Assembly: GCF_003545805.1 (NCBI RefSeq)
Contig: NZ_NMQR01000004.1
Location: 1-64,000, forward strand
DNA from: Photorhabdus sp. CRCIA-P01
GTDB taxonomy: Bacteria; Pseudomonadota; Gammaproteobacteria; Enterobacterales; Enterobacteriaceae
DNA length: 64,000 nt
Direction: 5' to 3'
In this document: in pieces, positions 17,213-28,268 of the stretch
Position numbering within the stretch: position 1 is the stretch's first letter
Layout: each line of letters starts with the position of its first letter
Position numbers and translations under genes: made by a program
The notes under the pieces: generated by a model
Told to the model about the DNA's origin: nothing
What the model saw: the letters and a program-made list of their open reading frames with translations, nothing else
The model's database searches: none

Positions 17213-19855
17213 ATGGCAATAAACATTTTATTTCCGTCTGCGCTGCGGGCGGGTAACCAACGCGCGTCCGGTCAGCCGGGCCGTTTCCGGCCCCGTCCGG
17301 TATATGTCTGTCTGTTGTGTTCACTGACAGCGACGGCCCTGCCTGCCTCTGCGCGGGAATACTTTAATCCGGCGTTCCTAATGGGGGCTGACGGTGAACG
17401 CAGTCATGTCGATCTCTCGGCGTATGAAAACGCCGGGTATGTCGCGCCGGGACGCTATCTGGTGGATATCTACCTAAATCAGCATAAAGTGGATAACCGC
17501 GAGATTGAATTTAGGCTGGTCAACGGCCATCTGCAACCGATATTAACGGTCGCGCAGCTCGAAGAGTATGGCGTCAATGTCCGCGGATTACCGGCTTTTC
17601 AGGGAAAAGCGAACGACAGCGCCATCACGGATCTGACGAAACAGATCCCGCATGCCCGTTCAACCCTGGATTTCGCCCGTTTGCGTCTGGATCTGAGTGT
17701 CCCTCAGATTGCCATGCAGCCTCATCATTCCGGGAGGGTCGATCCGTCCCTGTGGGATAACGGCATTCCGGCCTTTTTGATGAACTACACCGTCAACGGT
17801 TCGGAAGGGCGTTATGACGGTCAGGGAAGCGGCGGCGGATCACGCTCCCGCAACCTGTTCGCCTCTTTTCGTAATGGGTTGAATCTGGGGCCGTGGCGTC
17901 TGCGCAGTACGCAAACTTACAGTTACAATCGCCAGCGCAACGAGGGGTCCGCCGGTTTGTCCCCCGCCGCGCAGACCCAATGGCAGGTGAGTAATACCTA
18001 CCTGCAACGGGATATCCAGTCACTGCGTGGTGAGCTCACCGCCGGTGAAACCTATACCGGCGGGGATATTTTTGACAGTATCCCGTTGCGGGGCATGAAA
18101 CTGGCTTCCGAGGAGGCCATGTTGCCTGACAGTCAGCGCGGCTTTGCCCCGGAAATAACCGGGGTGGCGAACTCCAATGCACAGGTGACGGTCTCCCAGA
18201 ATGGCTATACCGTCTATCAAACCACGGTAGCGCCGGGGCCGTTTCGTCTCAACGATCTGTACACCACCGGGGGCGCGGGCGACCTGACGGTCACCATCAA
18301 AGAGGCGGATGGCAGTACCCGAGTCTCCACCCTCGCTTCTTCATCCGTCCCGGTGATGCAGCGGCCCGGCGGCATTAAATATGAGTTGACGACCGGTCAA
18401 TATCACGGCGGCAACCTCACCGACGGCAGCCGTTCTCCGGTATTTGCGCTGGGCACGCTGGTTTATGGTTTGCCGCATAATATCACCCTGTACGGCGGCG
18501 GGCTGGCCGCAGGCAACTACCAGTCGGGGGTATTAGGCTCGGGCGTGTCACTGGGAGTCTTTGGTGCCCTGTCTGCCGATGTGACGTTTGCCCGCGCCCG
18601 GTTACAAGGGGTTAAGGGTCAGGCAGATAACCCGCAACAGGGCCAATCTTATCGGGTGAAATACTCCAAGAACCTGATCAGTACCGGCACCAGCATTGAT
18701 CTGGCCGCCTACCGCTATTCCACTCAGCATTACTACAGTTTCAGTGATGTTAACAGCATGGGATACAGCCTGAATGAATATCAGGTGCCGTGGGCGCTTG
18801 ACCGACGTCAAAGCACCTGGCAGGTGAACCTGCGTCAGACACTCGGACGCTGGGGCAGTCTTTATGCCTCCGGGACGCGCAACGATTACTGGAATGGCCG
18901 TACCGACAACAACCTGAGTCTGGGTTACAACGCCATGCTGATGGGGATCAGCTATAACCTGAGTTATAACGTTTCTCGTATAAAAGGCGAGGGCCACTGG
19001 CCGGAGAACCGCCAGCTGTCATTTAATATGCAGATCCCGCTCAGTCTTTTTGGGTCATCGTCGGCGTTACAGGGCGTTTACACCCGCTATACGGCCTCGC
19101 GCGACTCACAGGGTCACACCACTCAACAGACCGGGATCAGCGGTATGTTATGGGATAACCGCCTGAATTATAACCTCCAGCAAGGCTGGGGACACAGCGG
19201 CCAGCAAAACAGCCGGTCTTTGTCTCTGGGTTATCAGGGCAGCCAGGGCAGCGTTAATCTGGGCTACAACGACAGCGCCAATAGCCATCATTTCACCTAC
19301 GGAACTTCCGGCGCCCTGCTGATCCATCCTTACGGCATGACGCTATCACGCTCACTGGGTGATGAAGCGGTGTTGGTCCGCGCGCCCGGCGCAAAAGGGG
19401 TGACGGTCAGTAACGGCAATGTGCAGACCGACTGGCGTGGCTACGCCGTACTACCGGGCGGATCGGTCTACCACAAAAACACCATCAATCTGGATCCGTC
19501 CACCCTGCCGGACGGGGTTGATATTGACCAGACCAGCAAGAACGTTTATCCGACCAAAGGGGCCGTGACACTGGCCAATTATCAGGTTCGCTTAGGCAGC
19601 CAGTTGCTGCTGACGCTGACACATCATGGCAAACCCGTGCCCTTTGGCGCCACCGCAACGCTGGCAGGGAATGCCCCTCAGGCCGGCGGCGGCATTGTCG
19701 GCGATAACGGCCGGGTTTATCTGAGCGGCATGCCTTCTGCCGGTCGCGTGAAAGTCAAATGGGGAAACGGGGCCACACAGCAATGCACCACCCGTTATCA
19801 GGTGCCGTCCGAGACCCCCGGACAATTGGTGCAGGCCGATGCCGCGTGTCTGTAA
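17213..19855 (+). CDS. Outer membrane fimbrial usher
   Basis: This FimD/PapC-family usher (880 residues) is the outer membrane pore that recruits chaperone-subunit complexes and secretes the fibre. A signal peptide ends ALPASA, then the N-terminal domain REYFNPAFLMG. The long barrel contains the family signature (SLRGELTAGETYTGGDIFDSIPLRGMKLASEEAMLP region, about residues 265 to 305) and the plug domain (about 310 to 390). Two C-terminal domains follow, with the usual cysteine pair near the end (QQCTTRYQV and DAACL). GC content is high: 37 of 60 bases at 18301..18360, against 19 of 60 at 24421..24480 in a chromosomal gene. Confidence 0.95.
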   Translation: MAINILFPSALRAGNQRASGQPGRFRPRPVYVCLLCSLTATALPASAREYFNPAFLMGADGERSHVDLSAYENAGYVAPGRYLVDIYLNQHKVDNREIEFRLVNGHLQPILTVAQLEEYGVNVRGLPAFQGKANDSAITDLTKQIPHARSTLDFARLRLDLSVPQIAMQPHHSGRVDPSLWDNGIPAFLMNYTVNGSEGRYDGQGSGGGSRSRNLFASFRNGLNLGPWRLRSTQTYSYNRQRNEGSAGLSPAAQTQWQVSNTYLQRDIQSLRGELTAGETYTGGDIFDSIPLRGMKLASEEAMLPDSQRGFAPEITGVANSNAQVTVSQNGYTVYQTTVAPGPFRLNDLYTTGGAGDLTVTIKEADGSTRVSTLASSSVPVMQRPGGIKYELTTGQYHGGNLTDGSRSPVFALGTLVYGLPHNITLYGGGLAAGNYQSGVLGSGVSLGVFGALSADVTFARARLQGVKGQADNPQQGQSYRVKYSKNLISTGTSIDLAAYRYSTQHYYSFSDVNSMGYSLNEYQVPWALDRRQSTWQVNLRQTLGRWGSLYASGTRNDYWNGRTDNNLSLGYNAMLMGISYNLSYNVSRIKGEGHWPENRQLSFNMQIPLSLFGSSSALQGVYTRYTASRDSQGHTTQQTGISGMLWDNRLNYNLQQGWGHSGQQNSRSLSLGYQGSQGSVNLGYNDSANSHHFTYGTSGALLIHPYGMTLSRSLGDEAVLVRAPGAKGVTVSNGNVQTDWRGYAVLPGGSVYHKNTINLDPSTLPDGVDIDQTSKNVYPTKGAVTLANYQVRLGSQLLLTLTHHGKPVPFGATATLAGNAPQAGGGIVGDNGRVYLSGMPSAGRVKVKWGNGATQQCTTRYQVPSETPGQLVQADAACL

Positions 19856-20002
19856 GCGTTACCGTCATATGAGCGCCATGATACGAGGGCCCGATGAGAC
19901 ATCACCGGTAGCACTTTTGCCTCCGGGGGACCGCTAACGTGAGGTTATCCCCGGAAGTTAAACACGCGATTTGAACAGATGAGTCATTTGGAGAGAAGAA
20001 GA

Positions 20003-21160
20003 ATGTTAAACACTGAACGTTTGTGGAATGGTCATATAGAAAACCCCGTTCCAGCCCTCATGGGTCTGGGGGTATCACTGTTTTTTTTACTGACCGCGTT
20101 GCCGCTCCAGGCGGCAGAGACTTATCAGGACTGCGAAGCTGAACTGGTGAGTCGGGTGAGCAATGTCACCGTCACTGGCTATGCCATGATGCCGAACAAC
20201 AAAAATAAGCGTAATTATTCACGGGATGAGATAGTGGGCTATACCACCAGTGGTCCCCTTGACTGGTCGACAACCTGTCGTGTTCCGACTGGAACACAGT
20301 TTATGGCCTACACAGTAGCATCGGGAACGAGCCCATTAATCTCTTCGTCGTCACCGGGTAGCGTCCGGGTAGGACGGGTTGGCGACTTTATGGTTGATAT
20401 CAGGCAATCTGCCTTCTCTTGCCAGACACACGGCTCATCCGGTACCTATCGCTCAGTCAATCTGGCAGAGGGGAATGCGGGCGTTAACATTCCTTGCGTC
20501 CCGGATGCTAACGGCCTGGTTGATATCAGTGTTCGTACGGTGACCGGGGCGATTTACCCGGACAGTGACGGCAATTTCAATGCGAAGGGAAGCAGTTCCC
20601 TGTCCGTGGGCGCCATCGGCTGGACTCCCGCAGCCACATCAGGTTTTAACGGCCTGCTGAAACCCCTGTGGACCACGGTTACCCTCTCATCGGTCAGCAA
20701 GCCATCCACCTGTGCGGTTGTCCTGACGCCTTCATCGGTGGACTGGGGAACGGTGAAAAGAGCCGGTAAACAGGCGGGAGACCCACTGGCACCGGCCAGA
20801 CAGATCGGGATAAACAGCACCTGTTCCGGTGATGACGGAGTATTCCAAAATTCACGTCTGCTCTACCGAATCGATGGACCCTTCGTGGCGGGCAAACCGA
20901 ATGCGCTGGCCTCGTCAATAGATCAGGTCGCCTTCGCGTTCTTCGATTCTGCCAATAACCCCTTATCACTCAGTACCGGGCACCGAGGGTCAGGGGAGAA
21001 CGCGAGATACGTTAAGTTCGGGGACGATAGCTATACCGCCTCAACGCAACTGTCTGTGGTACCGATTCTGTTGAAGACTGACGGTGCCGGCGGGCAAGCC
21101 AGAGCCGTCGCGGTTATTTCCGTGTGGTCGGATGTTAATTTCGTCGCACCGTCGGCTTAA
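20003..21160 (+). CDS. Fimbrial tip adhesin-like subunit
   Basis: This 385-residue secreted protein is the last gene of the operon. A long N-terminus with a hydrophobic signal (MGLGVSLFFLLTALPLQAAE) precedes an N-terminal domain of about 200 residues with several cysteines (YQDCEAEL, TTCRVPTG, FSCQTHG, NIPCVPD), typical of a lectin-like receptor domain. The C-terminal pilin domain starts near KPSTCAVVLTPSSVDWG. Length, two-domain layout and position after the usher support a tip adhesin; the receptor is unknown. ATG at 20003 is preferred over 19979 because GGAGAG lies seven bases before it. Confidence 0.8.
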   Translation: MLNTERLWNGHIENPVPALMGLGVSLFFLLTALPLQAAETYQDCEAELVSRVSNVTVTGYAMMPNNKNKRNYSRDEIVGYTTSGPLDWSTTCRVPTGTQFMAYTVASGTSPLISSSSPGSVRVGRVGDFMVDIRQSAFSCQTHGSSGTYRSVNLAEGNAGVNIPCVPDANGLVDISVRTVTGAIYPDSDGNFNAKGSSSLSVGAIGWTPAATSGFNGLLKPLWTTVTLSSVSKPSTCAVVLTPSSVDWGTVKRAGKQAGDPLAPARQIGINSTCSGDDGVFQNSRLLYRIDGPFVAGKPNALASSIDQVAFAFFDSANNPLSLSTGHRGSGENARYVKFGDDSYTASTQLSVVPILLKTDGAGGQARAVAVISVWSDVNFVAPSA

Positions 21161-21180
21161 TTGTTGCTAATGTGTTGTTG

Positions 21181-21208
21181 ATATTGTGTTATTGATATTG
21201 TGTTATTG
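21181..21208. repeat. Two exact tandem copies of a 14-bp unit
   Basis: ATATTGTGTTATTG occurs twice in a row, flanked by degenerate TG-rich copies, in the short gap after the adhesin gene. It is a small local duplication with no evident function. Confidence 0.8.
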
Positions 21209-21215
21209 CTATTGT

Positions 21216-21237
21216 TGCAGCGCCAATAGGCGCTGCA
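21216..21237. terminator. Stem-loop between the fimbrial operon and ampE
   Basis: A 9-bp perfect GC-rich stem (21216..21224 with 21229..21237) and 4-base loop lie between convergent genes. There is no T run on either strand, so terminator function is plausible but not shown. Confidence 0.5.
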
Positions 21238-21338
21238 CAAACCCGCCCTGATCGCGAAGGGAAAATCAAACAATTCCATGTAAATAGGATGATTAAGTTC
21301 ATAAAACCCGAACTAGTTAGAGTCATTAAGCCAACGAA

Positions 21339-22189
21339 TCAAACCAATGCCCCATAAATCGTCAGTAAAGCAACGACGACAATGATAGAAAAAGTCACCT
21401 TTTTCGCCAATATCACCGCTGCAACAGGCGTTTGAATTGAATCAAGATGAGGTTCGCGACTTAATGAAAACTGAGCAAGCTGACAAAGCACTTTATATTG
21501 TGAAGTTCTTAAATCACTAAGAGAAGCAACCCACGCCGGTAAAGCCCGTTCGCCATGCCCTAATAAAGCATAGGCAACGCCAGCCAGACGAGCAGGAATC
21601 CAATCCAACCAATGCAACAAGCTATCAACGCCAGATTGCGCTCGCTGAACCGGTGTACCATACTGCGCTAACCATCCCTGATAAGCCCTCAAAAAACCAT
21701 ATCCCATCAAAGCAACCGGACCTAATTTACCCGCTACAATCAACCAAAAAATCGGCGCCAGATAATAGCGAAAATTTATCCATAGCAGCGCATTTTGCAT
21801 CTCTCGCAACATATTCTCTTTGTTGGCATCAGAAGGTAAGCCATGAATAATTGCGAGACGCGTAAGATATTTTCTCTGTTGTTCCCTGTCATCCTGATGA
21901 ACAGTACAAAAATATTCACGATAATCATTCCGCAAGTGCCCTGCTCCAATGCACAACAAACAAATCAGCACCCATAAAATCAGCTCAAGAATCCCGAACA
22001 TAAAATCATTTAATATTTTAATCATTAGCCATGTAATCACCATGACGGCTAACGTCATTAAAAGACTTTTCCATAACGAAAAGGATTTTATATCGGCAAA
22101 CAGTGGCCCAAGACGGTGCTCCAATTGCCAATAGTCACCCATTTTAAAAACTCGTTCCCACGCTAACACTAACAACAGTATAAAGAGAG

Positions 22190-22193
<4 letters not shown>
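21339..22193 (-). CDS. ampE: AmpE inner membrane protein
   Basis: This polytopic membrane protein (284 residues, as in E. coli AmpE) is linked historically to beta-lactamase regulation; its activity is not established. E. coli-like landmarks include LLCIGAGHLRNDY, MQNALLWINFRYYLAPIFWLIVAGK, SGVDSLLHWLDWIPARLAGVAYALLGHGE and the terminal LLTIYGALV. The start is the ATG at 22193 (MTLFILLLVLAWERVFK), behind AGGAGCAGAAAGA; a longer frame begins upstream but reads through the ampD remnant. The ATG overlaps the ampD stop (ATGA), preserving the ancestral ampD-ampE coupling although ampD itself is gone. Confidence 0.93.
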
Positions 22194-23343
<1,150 letters not shown>

Positions 23344-23544
23344 TTAGCAATAATGATATTGATGGTGGTGTAAATCAGCAATTGATAGCTAGCAAATTTG
23401 CGAACACCACCGTAAATATTTTTGCAAACCTTGCAACTAATAAATCTTTTTTCGAGTCAATTCCATAACCTTCATACATCCTGTTTCATTTTTTTCTTTT
23501 TCCTTCATTATCTATATCGCAATACCACAACACGGAGAAAAAAT

Positions 23545-23967
23545 ATGCGACAACAAGGATTTACTTTAATGGAGATTATGGTTGCCATTGCTATCATTTC
23601 CATCTTAAGTGCTATTGGTATTCCTAGTTATCAAGGATATATCCAGAAAGCCGCTTTAACAGATATACTACAAAATATTGTACCTTATAAATCAGGTATA
23701 GAACTTTGCAGTTTTGAAATTGAAGATTTCAATGGTTGCAATGCAGGAGCAATGTCAATTCCCAAAGAACATAACAGCAGATATATCGAAAACATTTCAG
23801 TTAAAAATGGGGAAGTTACCATTAACGGGAAACAGAGTCTTAAAAATCTCAGTGTTATATTAAAGCCGACACTAAATACACAAACAGGTGTAATTAAATG
23901 GAATATTAAATGTGAATCAACAAACAGTTCATTAAAGAGCCGTTGTCAGGAAATATTTGAATTTTAA
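23545..23967 (+). CDS. ppdD: Prepilin-like protein PpdD (type IV pilin)
   Basis: This type IV major pilin-like protein has 140 residues (E. coli PpdD 146). The class III leader is short (MRQQG) and would be cut before Phe6 by a prepilin peptidase. The mature N-terminus FTLMEIMVAIAIISILSAIG has the essential Glu5 and the hydrophobic assembly helix. IPSYQGYIQKAALTD is nearly identical to E. coli. Two cysteines near the C-terminus (IKCES, SRCQEIF) can form the D-region disulfide. ATG at 23545 follows CGGAG; the much longer upstream frame has no pilin homology. It forms a cluster with hofB and hofC, interrupted by an ERIC. Confidence 0.93.
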   Translation: MRQQGFTLMEIMVAIAIISILSAIGIPSYQGYIQKAALTDILQNIVPYKSGIELCSFEIEDFNGCNAGAMSIPKEHNSRYIENISVKNGEVTINGKQSLKNLSVILKPTLNTQTGVIKWNIKCESTNSSLKSRCQEIFEF

Positions 23968-23978
23968 TTCATTACTCT

Positions 23979-24105
23979 TATACCCTATGGATTTCAAGAT
24001 GCATCGCGACGGCAAGGGAACGAATCCCCGGGAGCATAGATAACTATGTGATCGGGGTGAAAGAGTGCAGCCAACAAAGAAGCAACTTGAAAGATAACGG
24101 GTATA
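23979..24105 (+). repeat. ERIC repeat, copy 2 (inside the pilus gene cluster)
   Basis: A 127-bp ERIC in the same orientation as copy 1 lies 12 bases after the ppdD stop and 28 bases before hofB. Its central hairpin has an ATAA loop. One stem C is changed to T, which still pairs as G-U. If ppdD and hofBC are one transcript, the element is transcribed as a large hairpin between them. Confidence 0.92.
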
Positions 24106-24133
24106 TCAATATATATTTATACAGGAAGTAACA

Positions 24134-25576
24134 ATGAACTCACTTTCAACAGAAGAAAACACATTGATGGAAAGAGAAATTTATGATATTTGTCAACGCC
24201 ACCAATCTGTTGTAATAAAAGAAGATGATAATACGATAACAATTGCCAGCAGCGAATTACCTAATGATGATTTATTATCAGCATTACGCTTTATTTCCGG
24301 ACGTATTGTTAATGTAGAAATTTGGCCACTGGCAAGGATCGAATCAGTATTACATCAAAATATTTCACTGAGTCATATACCAGAGGAAGAATCCTCTCTA
24401 TTACCACTTACAGCTGATATCAATACAGATGAAAATGATGCCCCTGTCATTCAACTTATTAATCAAACTTTATTAACTGCAATTCAACGGCGTGCATCCG
24501 ATATTCATTTTGAACCATTCCAACAGGGTTATCGTATCCGTATCCGGGTTGATGGCGCATTACACCTCTTGTCTTCGCCATCTCATCAAATGAATGCAAG
24601 CATTGCCGCACGCCTTAAAATAATGGCGAAATTGAATATTGCTGAAAAACGGTTACCTCAAGATGGGCAATTTGATTGGTCTGACACCCGACACAACTAT
24701 GCTATCCGTATGGCGACTTTGCCAATCATACACGGAGAAAAAGTTGTGCTTAGAATATTAAATACAATGCAGCAACTGTCGCTAGATCAATTAGGTATTC
24801 CTGACCCATTGTTAAATCAGCTCCGACAAAAACTCGCATTACCACAAGGAATGATTTTAGTGACGGGTCCAACAGGTAGTGGGAAAACCGTAACTTTATA
24901 TAGCTGCTTACAATATCTGAATCAGAATAAAAAGAATATTTGCAGTGTAGAAGATCCCGTCGAGATCCCACTGAATGGCATTAATCAGACACAAACTAAT
25001 AGCAAAATCGAGCTCAATTTTGCCAAAGTATTACGGGCACTGTTACGACAAGATCCTGATGTCATTATGGTGGGAGAAATACGTGATAGCGAAACAGCCG
25101 AGATTTCAGTAAAAGCAGCACAAACAGGTCATCTGGTTCTTTCTACATTGCATACTAATTCAACCATAGATACATTATCCCGCCTACAAAATCTGGGTAT
25201 TTCAGGTTATATGGCTGCTTCTTGTATCAAATTAATTATCGCCCAACGACTTGTCAGAAAATTATGTCTTCATTGCCGTAAGCAACAAACAGAAGAAACC
25301 ATTATTAATATTGAAAATAATTCTCTATTTATTAAGCAATGGCTGGCAGTTGGTTGTGAGTATTGTTTCTCCGGTTATTATGGCCGAACAGCTATTTATG
25401 AATTTTTAGAAATAACTTATGATATTCAACAAATATTATCAGAACAGAATCCTAAAAATGTGCAAAAAATCATTATGACTCAAAGAAAAGATACTTTACT
25501 TTCATCCGGTATTTTATTAGTAGAACAAGGCATCACTACATTAGAAGAAATTTATCAAGTCACAGGTCAGGAATAG
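24134..25576 (+). CDS. hofB: Type IV pilus / type II secretion assembly ATPase
   Basis: This GspE/PilB-family secretion ATPase (480 residues; E. coli HofB 461) powers pilin polymerisation at the inner membrane. Motifs in order are Walker A GPTGSGKT (about residue 247), the Asp box, Walker B with DPDVIMVGEIRDSETAE, the His box TGHLVLSTLHTNS, and the zinc-binding tetracysteine (CLHCRK and CEYC). It is directly followed by hofC. It appears complete, though the rest of a type IV pilus system (pilQ, pilT, prepilin peptidase) is not in this window. Confidence 0.94.
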   Translation: MNSLSTEENTLMEREIYDICQRHQSVVIKEDDNTITIASSELPNDDLLSALRFISGRIVNVEIWPLARIESVLHQNISLSHIPEEESSLLPLTADINTDENDAPVIQLINQTLLTAIQRRASDIHFEPFQQGYRIRIRVDGALHLLSSPSHQMNASIAARLKIMAKLNIAEKRLPQDGQFDWSDTRHNYAIRMATLPIIHGEKVVLRILNTMQQLSLDQLGIPDPLLNQLRQKLALPQGMILVTGPTGSGKTVTLYSCLQYLNQNKKNICSVEDPVEIPLNGINQTQTNSKIELNFAKVLRALLRQDPDVIMVGEIRDSETAEISVKAAQTGHLVLSTLHTNSTIDTLSRLQNLGISGYMAASCIKLIIAQRLVRKLCLHCRKQQTEETIINIENNSLFIKQWLAVGCEYCFSGYYGRTAIYEFLEITYDIQQILSEQNPKNVQKIIMTQRKDTLLSSGILLVEQGITTLEEIYQVTGQE

Positions 25577-25578
25577 TA

Positions 25579-26778
25579 ATGAAAATTCATTATCTTTATA
25601 ATTGGCAAGCAGTGAACAATAAAGGCGAAATATCAAAAGGGAAATCACTATGTGATAACCGGAAAGTTCTATATCAGCAGCTTATTCATTCTGGATTGCA
25701 ACCTTATAATATAAAATGTGAAAAATTGATATTTTATCACCAACAACAAATTGCCTACCGTCTGAATTTCATTCGTCAATTGGCAACACTATTATCATCA
25801 GGAATGCCATTACTAAATTGCCTCAACATTCTTATTCGCGAATGTAGTCATCCATTATGGCACTGTGTATTATTAGATATTAGCAAGAAAATTACCCGTG
25901 GAGAATCATTTTCCTCCTCATTAAAAAATTATCCATTTCTATTCCCACCTTTATTTTGTCAACTTATTGCTGTTGGTGAATTAACCGGGCAATTAGAAGT
26001 CTGCTGTCAATTATTGGTTAAACAACAGGAGCAACAAGATAAACTACAGAAGAAAATAGCAAAAGCACTGCGTTATCCTCTGATTATTATCGTTGTTGCC
26101 AGCATCATTATTTTATTGATGCTTATTTTTGTTTTACCTGAATTTGAACATATTTATCATTCATTTGACGCACAACTTCCTCTGCTCACCCGCAGTTTAT
26201 TAATCACTTCCAATTGGCTGATTCAATATGGTAGCTATGGTGTTATTGGATTAATTATACTGTTTCTATTTTATCTACAATTACGTCAGCGCCATACAAT
26301 ATGGATTACTCGTGAAAAAAATCTAATGTTACGTTTACCCGTTATTGCAAAATTAATTAGTTGTCAGCAATTAGGGCAACTTTTCCATATTCTGTTTATG
26401 ACACAAAAAGCCGGCCTGACACTCACCGCCGGGTTAGACAGTGCTATTGCATCAATAAATCATCCGGTATTTCTGCAAGCAACTAAATTCTTACGAGCTC
26501 AAATTAATCAAGGGGTGCCAATGAGCGAAACACTGAAACAACAATCTTGTTTTCCTGCTCTGTGTCAACAGTTTGTCAGTGTTGGTGAAGAATCTGGCAA
26601 TCTGGAACTGTTATTAGGAAATCTCGCTAATTGGTACCAACAACAAGCATTGGAGATTTCTGATAATATGACCCAGTTACTAGAACCAATACTTATAGTC
26701 ATAATAGCGATTATTGTCGGTACGCTATTGCTCGCAATGTATTTACCCATTTTTCAGCTAGGTACGATACTCACCTAA
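25579..26778 (+). CDS. hofC: Type IV pilus / type II secretion platform protein
   Basis: This GspF/PilC-family polytopic inner membrane protein (399 residues; E. coli HofC 400) anchors the assembly ATPase. It has two copies of the F domain (FIRQLATLLSSGMPLLNCL at about 60, and LFHILFMTQKAGLTLTAGL at about 270). GELTGQLE and GEESGNLE mark each repeat, with membrane segments at about 165 to 190, 215 to 235 and 370 to 392. It begins two bases after the hofB stop. In E. coli the next gene would be guaC; here coaE follows directly. Confidence 0.94.
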   Translation: MKIHYLYNWQAVNNKGEISKGKSLCDNRKVLYQQLIHSGLQPYNIKCEKLIFYHQQQIAYRLNFIRQLATLLSSGMPLLNCLNILIRECSHPLWHCVLLDISKKITRGESFSSSLKNYPFLFPPLFCQLIAVGELTGQLEVCCQLLVKQQEQQDKLQKKIAKALRYPLIIIVVASIIILLMLIFVLPEFEHIYHSFDAQLPLLTRSLLITSNWLIQYGSYGVIGLIILFLFYLQLRQRHTIWITREKNLMLRLPVIAKLISCQQLGQLFHILFMTQKAGLTLTAGLDSAIASINHPVFLQATKFLRAQINQGVPMSETLKQQSCFPALCQQFVSVGEESGNLELLLGNLANWYQQQALEISDNMTQLLEPILIVIIAIIVGTLLLAMYLPIFQLGTILT

Positions 26779-26869
26779 AGTAAAAATGATTCCATAGCTT
26801 TGTCTCTAGGTCATCTGCCTCCTTTCGGTTACAATCCCGAAATATTCTCAAGTAATATTAAGGGATAGG

Positions 26870-27493
26870 ATGACTTATATTATTGCACTCACAGGTGGGA
26901 TTGGCAGCGGTAAAACCACTATCGCTAATGCTTTTACAGCGCTTGGTGTTCCTCTTGTTGATGCAGATATTATTGCCAGAGAAGTCGTTGCTCCTGGAAC
27001 GCCTGCTCTACAAGCCATCATAGAACACTTTGGTCATGACATATTGATACCCGATGGCAGCCTTAACCGAGCACTGTTACGCCAGAAAATATTCACAAAT
27101 AAACAAGAAAAACAGTGGATTAACCAACTTCTTCACCCTCTAATACATCAAGAAACCCAACGGCAATTGAAACAGATAACCGCACCTTATGTTATTTGGG
27201 TTATTCCATTATTAGTCGAAAATAATTTAAGGCATCTGGCAGATCGGATTCTAGTTGTTGACGTTTCACCTGAATTACAAATCAGCCGGGTCGCCGCTCG
27301 TGATGGTATTAGCTACCAACAGGTTGAAAATATTTTGACTGCACAGGCATCCCGTAGCGAGAAGCTGGCTTATGCCGATGACATTATCTCAAATCATGAT
27401 AACGTACAGGCAATTGCTCCTCGTGTTGCCGAACTACATCAACAATATTTAAGATTAGCTGGATCAGCCAGACAGGATAATCATGATGAGTGA
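26870..27493 (+). CDS. coaE: Dephospho-CoA kinase
   Basis: CoaE phosphorylates the 3'-hydroxyl of dephospho-CoA, the last step of coenzyme A synthesis. At 207 residues it is one longer than in E. coli. The P-loop GGIGSGKTT is at residues 8 to 16, followed by [11 protein letters not shown] and the lid region HPLIHQE. ATG at 26870 follows AAGGGATAGG. It overlaps zapD by 11 bases, so coaE-zapD-yacG form an operon as in E. coli. Confidence 0.95.
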   Translation: MTYIIALTGGIGSGKTTIANAFTALGVPLVDADIIAREVVAPGTPALQAIIEHFGHDILIPDGSLNRALLRQKIFTNKQEKQWINQLLHPLIHQETQRQLKQITAPYVIWVIPLLVENNLRHLADRILVVDVSPELQISRVAARDGISYQQVENILTAQASRSEKLAYADDIISNHDNVQAIAPRVAELHQQYLRLAGSARQDNHDE

Positions 27494-28238
27494 AACAACT
27501 TCTACAATCATTTTTGAACACCCACTGAATGAAAAAATGCGAGCATGGTTGAGAATTGAATCTTCTCTGCAACAACTCACCAGTCAACGCCATTTAGACT
27601 CACTGGCAAGCAGCCTCGCCTTCTTCCGCACAATTACTGAGCTACTTGAGGTGCTAGAACGAGGGGAAGTACGTTCAGAATTGCTAAAAGAATTAGAACG
27701 TCAACAGGCAAAATTAAAACAATGGGCTAAAATACCCGATGTTGATATTAATATCGTCAATAGTTTCAGATTAAAATTAAAAGAGCGAACTATTGCATTA
27801 AGTAAAGCACCACGACTGGGGCAATCCCTTAAAGAAGATAAAATTATCAGCCTGGTACGCCAGCGTCTTAGTATTCCCAGTGGTTGTTGTGGTTTTGATC
27901 TACCCACCCTACACCTATGGCTTCACTTACCACAATCAGAAAGAGATAAAATGGTCGCATTCTGGATTGATAGTTTGCTACCTCTCCAACAAGCCCTGGA
28001 AAGTATTTTAGAACTCATCCGCCAATCTGCTATTTTTCGTTCAGAAATCAGTAAAAACGGTTTCCATCAGAATACAGCAGAAGGCGCAGATTTACTGAGA
28101 TTACGTTTGCCATTAACACCTTTATTGTTTCCTCAAATTTCCGGTCATAAGACCCGCTTTGCTATCCGTTTTTTACCATTGGATAGTGAAAAAGGCTCCG
28201 TGCCTGCTCATTTACCCTTTGAATTGGCATGCTGCTAA
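27483..28238 (+). CDS. zapD: Cell division protein ZapD
   Basis: ZapD bundles and cross-links FtsZ filaments in the early Z ring. At 251 residues (E. coli 247) it matches along its length: [16 protein letters not shown] near the start, [48 protein letters not shown] and the C-terminal FELACC. Two ATGs are in tandem (27483 and 27486), both within reach of AGGA; the start is uncertain by one codon. It overlaps the end of coaE. Its partner ftsZ is about 6 kb away on the other strand. Confidence 0.95.
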   Translation: MMSETTSTIIFEHPLNEKMRAWLRIESSLQQLTSQRHLDSLASSLAFFRTITELLEVLERGEVRSELLKELERQQAKLKQWAKIPDVDINIVNSFRLKLKERTIALSKAPRLGQSLKEDKIISLVRQRLSIPSGCCGFDLPTLHLWLHLPQSERDKMVAFWIDSLLPLQQALESILELIRQSAIFRSEISKNGFHQNTAEGADLLRLRLPLTPLLFPQISGHKTRFAIRFLPLDSEKGSVPAHLPFELACC

Positions 28239-28268
28239 TATTACGAACTAATTATCAGGAAAATTATT

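Noticed and set aside
21949-22134. 61-codon plus-strand frame within ampE
   Set aside because: Antisense to a conserved membrane protein gene, without ribosome site.
23422-23544. Upstream extension of the ppdD frame by 41 codons
   Set aside because: A prepilin needs a short leader; the ATG at 23545 has a good ribosome site and gives the canonical cleavage site.
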